From Prostheceraeus crozeri (Eukaryota > Platyhelminthes > Polycladida > Euryleptidae), in assembly GCA_907163375.1 (NCBI GenBank), contig CAJQUW010001972.1, positions 1,092,001 to 1,156,000 on the forward strand: DNA of 64,000 nucleotides, read 5' to 3'. Of the stretch, positions 60,294-64,000 are shown piece after piece (positions within the stretch are counted from its first letter, which is position 1; every line of letters starts with the position of its first letter). The position numbers were made by a program, and so were the translations under genes. The notes beneath the pieces are model-generated. The model was given only the letters and a program-made list of their open reading frames with translations. It was not told where the DNA came from and made no database searches.

Positions 60294-63023
60294 TCAAGAA
60301 TAACACGAAAATTTTACAAAGGAGTTGTTGTACATAGCTGACTTGCGTTGATATGGTAGGAGTCTTCTGGAGTGCCGCACATTTCGGCTGCTCTCTCTGC
60401 TAATGAAGAAGCGCGAGAGAGGGTGAAGCTTGTTGTTTCTGGCCACACGCTTGATCAATCGTATGCACGATTTGTCCAGAGTTTCCCGAAGACTGGGTTG
60501 ATGGCTAGCATGTGAGTAGCACCATCTTCTTGCCACTCGATCAAGCGCAACAAACTTTTTGAAATCCTTGCATGTTATGTCACATATCACAGGCCAACAG
60601 TAAAAAAGATGGCAAAGTACCAGACTGTTGTAGGCCTGCCAAATGATGGTCGGATGATTGCCATTCATTTTCAGTCTTTTCACAAGTGAGAGACTGGCAC
60701 AACATTTGCGATACAAAAAATTGATTTGGGACTCCCAACGTAGGTTTGAAGAAAATCTAACACCCAAAATCAGCAAATCATCAACATTTTCAATGATCAT
60801 ATCATTCATAGCGACAATAGACTTTGCATTACAATCAGAATTTCTTGAAATGTCCATGCATTTCGTCTTCTTAACATTTACACATAGATTCTTTCGGGAA
60901 GCCCAGTTGGAAAATTCTGTAACAACATCTTGAAAAGAGTCAGTCACTTGGGAGGTTCTGCGATGAATAAGTGTAATATCGTCAGCATATAGAATTGCCT
61001 CAGTATTCTCAAAAGTTGGAAGGTCATTTATGAAAAGAATAAAGAGAAGCGGGCCTAAAATAGAGCCTTGGGGGACGCCGCTAGTGACCTTAACCCACGG
61101 AGTGATGGTGTCTCTGGAACATACACGTTGAACTCTATCAGATAGGAAGCTGCGAACAATCAGAATGGCATGTGGATCGGCTTCGAATTTTTCAACAAGA
61201 CAGTCCAATAATAGGCGATGGCTTACGGAATCGAATGCCTTTTTGAAATCAATGGCCAAAAGAGTCGCAGAGTTACAAGAGCTTTGAGTGATGTGCTGAA
61301 GAATGGAGAGTCTGATTGAAATAAGCGCGTTCGTGCAACCACCAAAGCCATTAGAAATGTATCCGAACTGCCGTTGGTTTAGGGGAATCTTCAGAGATGA
61401 CAGAATGACAAGATCGCGCATAAGTTTTTCCAAAATCTTGCTCAGAAACGGGAGCATCGAAATTGGGCGAAAGTCGGTACTATTGCGTTTTTGCAATGGC
61501 AGAATGTTGGCGCATTTCCAAGAGATAGGAAAAGCAGCCGCCTGCAAGCATCTCTTGTAGATGAATGTGAGAGGAGTGACCAAATAGATAGCAAAATTCC
61601 TGACAAAGTGACCAGGGATGCCATCGGGTCCGGCAGAATTGGACTTTGATTTCATAATAAGCTTATAGACCAAAGACTCAGTAACATCCGAAAAGTCAAT
61701 AGTGGGGGGATACCTTGGACGGGGATCTGAAAACAGATCAATGTCTGCCGTGGAAAAGGAAGATTGGAACTTGTCATTAAGAGAATGAGCAAGGTTTTCA
61801 TCTAAGCTAGTAGTTGCCTTTTTGTTTCGAATTTGTGAATTTATAGAAGCCCATCTGCTAGAGGTGGAGGAGTAGGTCGAGATATTAGCAAAGTACTTGG
61901 CCTTTGACTTGGACAATTCGGACAAGAACTTTTCGCGGATGCAAAGGAACTTTTCAGACTGTCCACGGGAGAGAGCTTTATCACGGGCATCAGAAATTAC
62001 TTTGAGAGAAGGAGTAATCCAAGGCGGGTCATTACTGCGCATGCGAACAATTTTAACAGGGAAGTAAGTCAAGTACAGATGGGACAAGGAAAGCATGAAA
62101 CTATCAACCATCGTGTCAAGGTCAGAGTTAGAAAAGTGATCACACCAGCTTTGCCAATCGATCGATGCAAGAACTTCACAACATTTCGCATAGGAGGACG
62201 GAGAGAATGACCGCACAGCTACTTTGGTTGTGGTTACCGGAGAGGATTTAGCAGGTTGGACCAGTACACCCTTGTGATCAGAACGACCAAGAGGACTCAA
62301 AAGCGAAGCAGTTTGATATTTCGAAGGCATGTTAGAGGCTACAATATCAAGAATCTTATGACCACGAGTTGGTCGTGAGACTATCTGATGAAGATTGTTA
62401 AGAATGAAAAAGTCATCCATACAAATGCGAAGATCATTAACATCACCAACCACAACATGATGAGAAAGATGACAATCATTCAAAATGCGTTGTAAAAAAT
62501 CCAATACAATATCGTGACTCGAAACTCTACCCCAGTAAGGGTGATAAACAATGGTTAGTGAAGTATCGAAATCAGTCAGATTACAAGACAAAATGTTAGT
62601 CTTGACATTAGGAATTAGCACATTACTCGAAACTGTGACACTCAAAGAAGTTTTGTGATATAAAAGCACACCACCACCTCTGTTGTCACGATCTTGACGG
62701 ATAAGGTTGTATCCTGGTAGGGAAATAGCAGTGTCATTTACAGTCTCATCTAGCCAAGTTTCCGTTATACAAATTAAATCAGGTTGACAGGATAGGACAC
62801 GAATTTTCAAGTCATCAAGCTTGTTAAAAAGGGAGCGAGCATTGAACAGAAGAATAGATGGGACAGTTAATTGAGGTTGTTGAGGCTTACGTAACTTCAT
62901 CGTTCGACTTTTGGCAGTACTTTCATCACGACAGACTGTGGTCCGAACCAATTCACGCTGTCCACTGTGAGGTTGTCTAGTAATACCAGTTGGGAAGTTC
63001 TTATTAGCAGGCGATAATACCAC
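60294..63023 (-). CDS. LINE-E ORF2: endonuclease and reverse transcriptase, intact
   Basis: A 909-residue uninterrupted protein. The apurinic-type endonuclease spans about residues 52-255 (LLFNARSLFNKLD, ITETWLDE at 86-93, GGGVLLYHK, VVGDVNDL near 191-198, RPTRGHKILDI, GRSDH near 246-250) and would nick the target. The RT follows with SAGPDGIPGHFV, DFRPISMLPFLSK, LLAIDFKKAFDSVSH, SGVPQGSILGPLLF, LYADDITLIH and LILGVRFSSNLRW, then a long C-terminal domain rich in Arg and Cys (RVARRWCYSH). Catalytic Asp residues of both domains are present. The layout fits CR1/Rex1-like LINEs. It could encode an active enzyme if the upstream start is intact. Confidence 0.9.
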   Translation of the reverse strand: MVLSPANKNFPTGITRQPHSGQRELVRTTVCRDESTAKSRTMKLRKPQQPQLTVPSILLFNARSLFNKLDDLKIRVLSCQPDLICITETWLDETVNDTAISLPGYNLIRQDRDNRGGGVLLYHKTSLSVTVSSNVLIPNVKTNILSCNLTDFDTSLTIVYHPYWGRVSSHDIVLDFLQRILNDCHLSHHVVVGDVNDLRICMDDFFILNNLHQIVSRPTRGHKILDIVASNMPSKYQTASLLSPLGRSDHKGVLVQPAKSSPVTTTKVAVRSFSPSSYAKCCEVLASIDWQSWCDHFSNSDLDTMVDSFMLSLSHLYLTYFPVKIVRMRSNDPPWITPSLKVISDARDKALSRGQSEKFLCIREKFLSELSKSKAKYFANISTYSSTSSRWASINSQIRNKKATTSLDENLAHSLNDKFQSSFSTADIDLFSDPRPRYPPTIDFSDVTESLVYKLIMKSKSNSAGPDGIPGHFVRNFAIYLVTPLTFIYKRCLQAAAFPISWKCANILPLQKRNSTDFRPISMLPFLSKILEKLMRDLVILSSLKIPLNQRQFGYISNGFGGCTNALISIRLSILQHITQSSCNSATLLAIDFKKAFDSVSHRLLLDCLVEKFEADPHAILIVRSFLSDRVQRVCSRDTITPWVKVTSGVPQGSILGPLLFILFINDLPTFENTEAILYADDITLIHRRTSQVTDSFQDVVTEFSNWASRKNLCVNVKKTKCMDISRNSDCNAKSIVAMNDMIIENVDDLLILGVRFSSNLRWESQINFLYRKCCASLSLVKRLKMNGNHPTIIWQAYNSLVLCHLFYCWPVICDITCKDFKKFVALDRVARRWCYSHASHQPSLRETLDKSCIRLIKRVARNNKLHPLSRFFISRESSRNVRHSRRLLPYQRKSAMYNNSFVKFSCYS

Positions 63024-63115
63024 AGAGTGCGACGCTGGGACCGGGAGATGGGAAGGTTGGTATGACGCAATCTAAGCAGTTCGGAGCGCGAGTACTGAAT
63101 GCGGGAGGCTGACAT
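62897..63115 (-). CDS. Short frame overlapping the LINE-E ORF2 start
   Basis: A 72-codon frame starting MSASRIQYSRSELLRLRHTN overlaps the first part of ORF2 in another frame. Its beginning resembles the N termini of related LINE proteins I recall (YxRxxLLxLR followed by basic residues), so it may be the true ORF2 start separated by a one-base shift near 63020-63040. YSRSELL also fits the YxxxxL-hydrophobic pattern of eIF4E-binding proteins, which could be chance. Confidence 0.4.
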   Translation of the reverse strand: MSASRIQYSRSELLRLRHTNLPISRSQRRTLWYYRLLIRTSQLVLLDNLTVDSVNWFGPQSVVMKVLPKVER

Positions 63116-63807
63116 GGTGAATCATCACAGGCGAAGAGCGAACTTGTATTGAGAGAACACACGCTGTAGCACATGAAGACCAAGCCATGGGGAAAACAGG
63201 GAAGATGATAACGGCGACATTTGCAAAGTGAAGGAAGGATCCGTAGAGAAATTCGAAAAAATTCGAATAAATCGATGACACGTCGAGAAAACAGGATATG
63301 AGCGGCACAGTTGTTAGGCCATCAGCATGAGGATCGCGATGATATAAAAATTGTCACAAAATTTGAGGAGACACGAGCCTGAATGGACAGTTTGCGCAGA
63401 TTACCCAACAACACGGAGGAAACGTCCGCTCGCTAAGGCGTCAACAGAAGTTGTGCAACAACTTCACAGAACAGTGCAGCAGATCGATAGTTTGGGAAAA
63501 GAATTATTGTGAAGTCATTTAACTGAATGAGTTCAAACCAGGCTTACTTATGGGAATGAAATTCCTGTACCATTCCTATCCAATTCCTAAAGAAAATTAA
63601 CCAAGATTCTAACGTGATTCCAACCCGTTTCAAACACCACACATACCCTAGCCCTAGTCTTCTGATTATCATGATTTGATTTTGATGGGCCTAATTTTAA
63701 TTCTTCTAGGCCTTTACCAGGGCCTATTATGCAGAGGTTGCAAGCTCCTTTATTCCTCCTAGTGAAATTTCGCAACTGCTAACACATCCTGATTTATGTC
63801 TTGTCAG
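63116..63807. other. LINE-E 5' flank, otherwise unrecognised
   Basis: Part of this may be LINE-E leader sequence. No other feature is supported. Confidence 0.4.
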
Positions 63808-63896
63808 CAGGGATGCGGAGTCCTATCATTTTTATACCTGACTGCGACTCCGACTCCGGCTTTTGATAGGACTCTGACTCCGACTCCGGGTGGCAA

Positions 63897-63897
<1 letters not shown>

Positions 63898-63931
<34 letters not shown>
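63898..63931 (+). repeat. (AT)n microsatellite
   Basis: About 17 uninterrupted AT units at the junction of the hAT MITE and the following element. Confidence 0.95.
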
Positions 63932-63933
<2 letters not shown>

Positions 63934-64000
63934 AGGTGTTTCAAAAGTAGGCTAACAGTTGATTTTGCCCTAGGAAATCTATGTTGACCGTTCTATTGGC
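63932..64000 (+). mobile_element. Left end of a Tc1/mariner-like element, cut by the window
   Basis: CAAGGTGTTTCAAAAGTAGG follows a TA dinucleotide, a pattern common at IS630/Tc1/mariner ends. Only 69 bp are visible and no protein can be checked. Confidence 0.5.

Larger units (their letters stand above)
60215..63115 (-). mobile_element. LINE-E with intact ORF2
   Basis: The element strand ends GAAATAAAGC followed by (ATT)n at 60215-60238. The coding region runs from at least 63115 down to 60294. The 5' end lies upstream of 63115 but cannot be placed, and I found no target duplication. It is the best preserved LINE of the window. Confidence 0.8.
63808..64000 (+). mobile_element. hAT MITE end, interrupted by a mariner end
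   Basis: CAGGGATGCGGAGTCCTATC with repeated GACTCC units matches the hAT MITE at 41026 as far as GGGTGGCAAGTATA. There an (AT)n run (63898-63931) and a further element begin. The right end is outside the window or absent. Confidence 0.65.

Overview
The window looks like gene-poor, AT-rich animal nuclear DNA, probably from an invertebrate. Almost everything recognisable is mobile DNA, much of it nested: Tc1/mariner, P, hAT and Academ-like DNA transposons, at least six LINE copies, one Ty3/gypsy-type LTR element, tRNA-derived SINEs and several MITEs. I found no convincing host protein gene, rRNA or functional tRNA. The phylum cannot be read from this sequence alone.

The most notable object is at 5474-13307: a 7.8 kb DNA transposon inserted in the C-terminal zinc-knuckle codons of a LINE (2690-14362). 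Its ends are inverted repeats beginning TAGTCCAT, and the target site ATT is duplicated. Removing the insert rejoins the LINE reading frame exactly (Asp-Cys-Ile | Cys-Lys-Phe-Cys), so both boundaries are known to the base. On the minus strand it carries one four-exon gene for a protein of about 1,525 residues, with an N-terminal Cys/His-rich region and a FEN1/XPG-like nuclease core. This fits the Academ (AcademX-type) superfamily. A 733 bp MITE at 17776-18508 also begins near-TAGTCC and has a 3 bp target duplication; it may be a nonautonomous relative.

Locus 1 (17238-25125) is a Tc1/mariner element with TA target duplication. It contains the 733 bp MITE, a 303 bp MITE with a 9 bp target duplication, and a P element (19365-24800) that itself holds a LINE (21525-24559).

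Locus 2 (40845-52462) is a five-deep nest. The order from outside in is TAGTCC-type MITE, hAT MITE (41026-52377, target ATTCGTAG), P element (41155-52225, target CCTGAAC), gypsy-type element (41822-49119, target TTTCC) and a 3.8 kb LINE (42136-45933). The locus 2 P element ends in mariner DNA that matches the flank of the locus 1 P element, so it appears to have moved together with its old flank. The two P copies share five disabling changes, so they derive from an already defective parent moved in trans.

The rest holds two copies of a TIR repeat (22-555 and 36226-37025), a decayed LINE (27060-28110), two SINE-like units, a 1.1 kb hAT element (55217-56337), a LINE fragment (58391-59110), a LINE with an intact 909-codon ORF (60215-63115), and, at the right edge, another hAT end and a mariner end cut by the window. 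Long stretches between them show no recognisable content.
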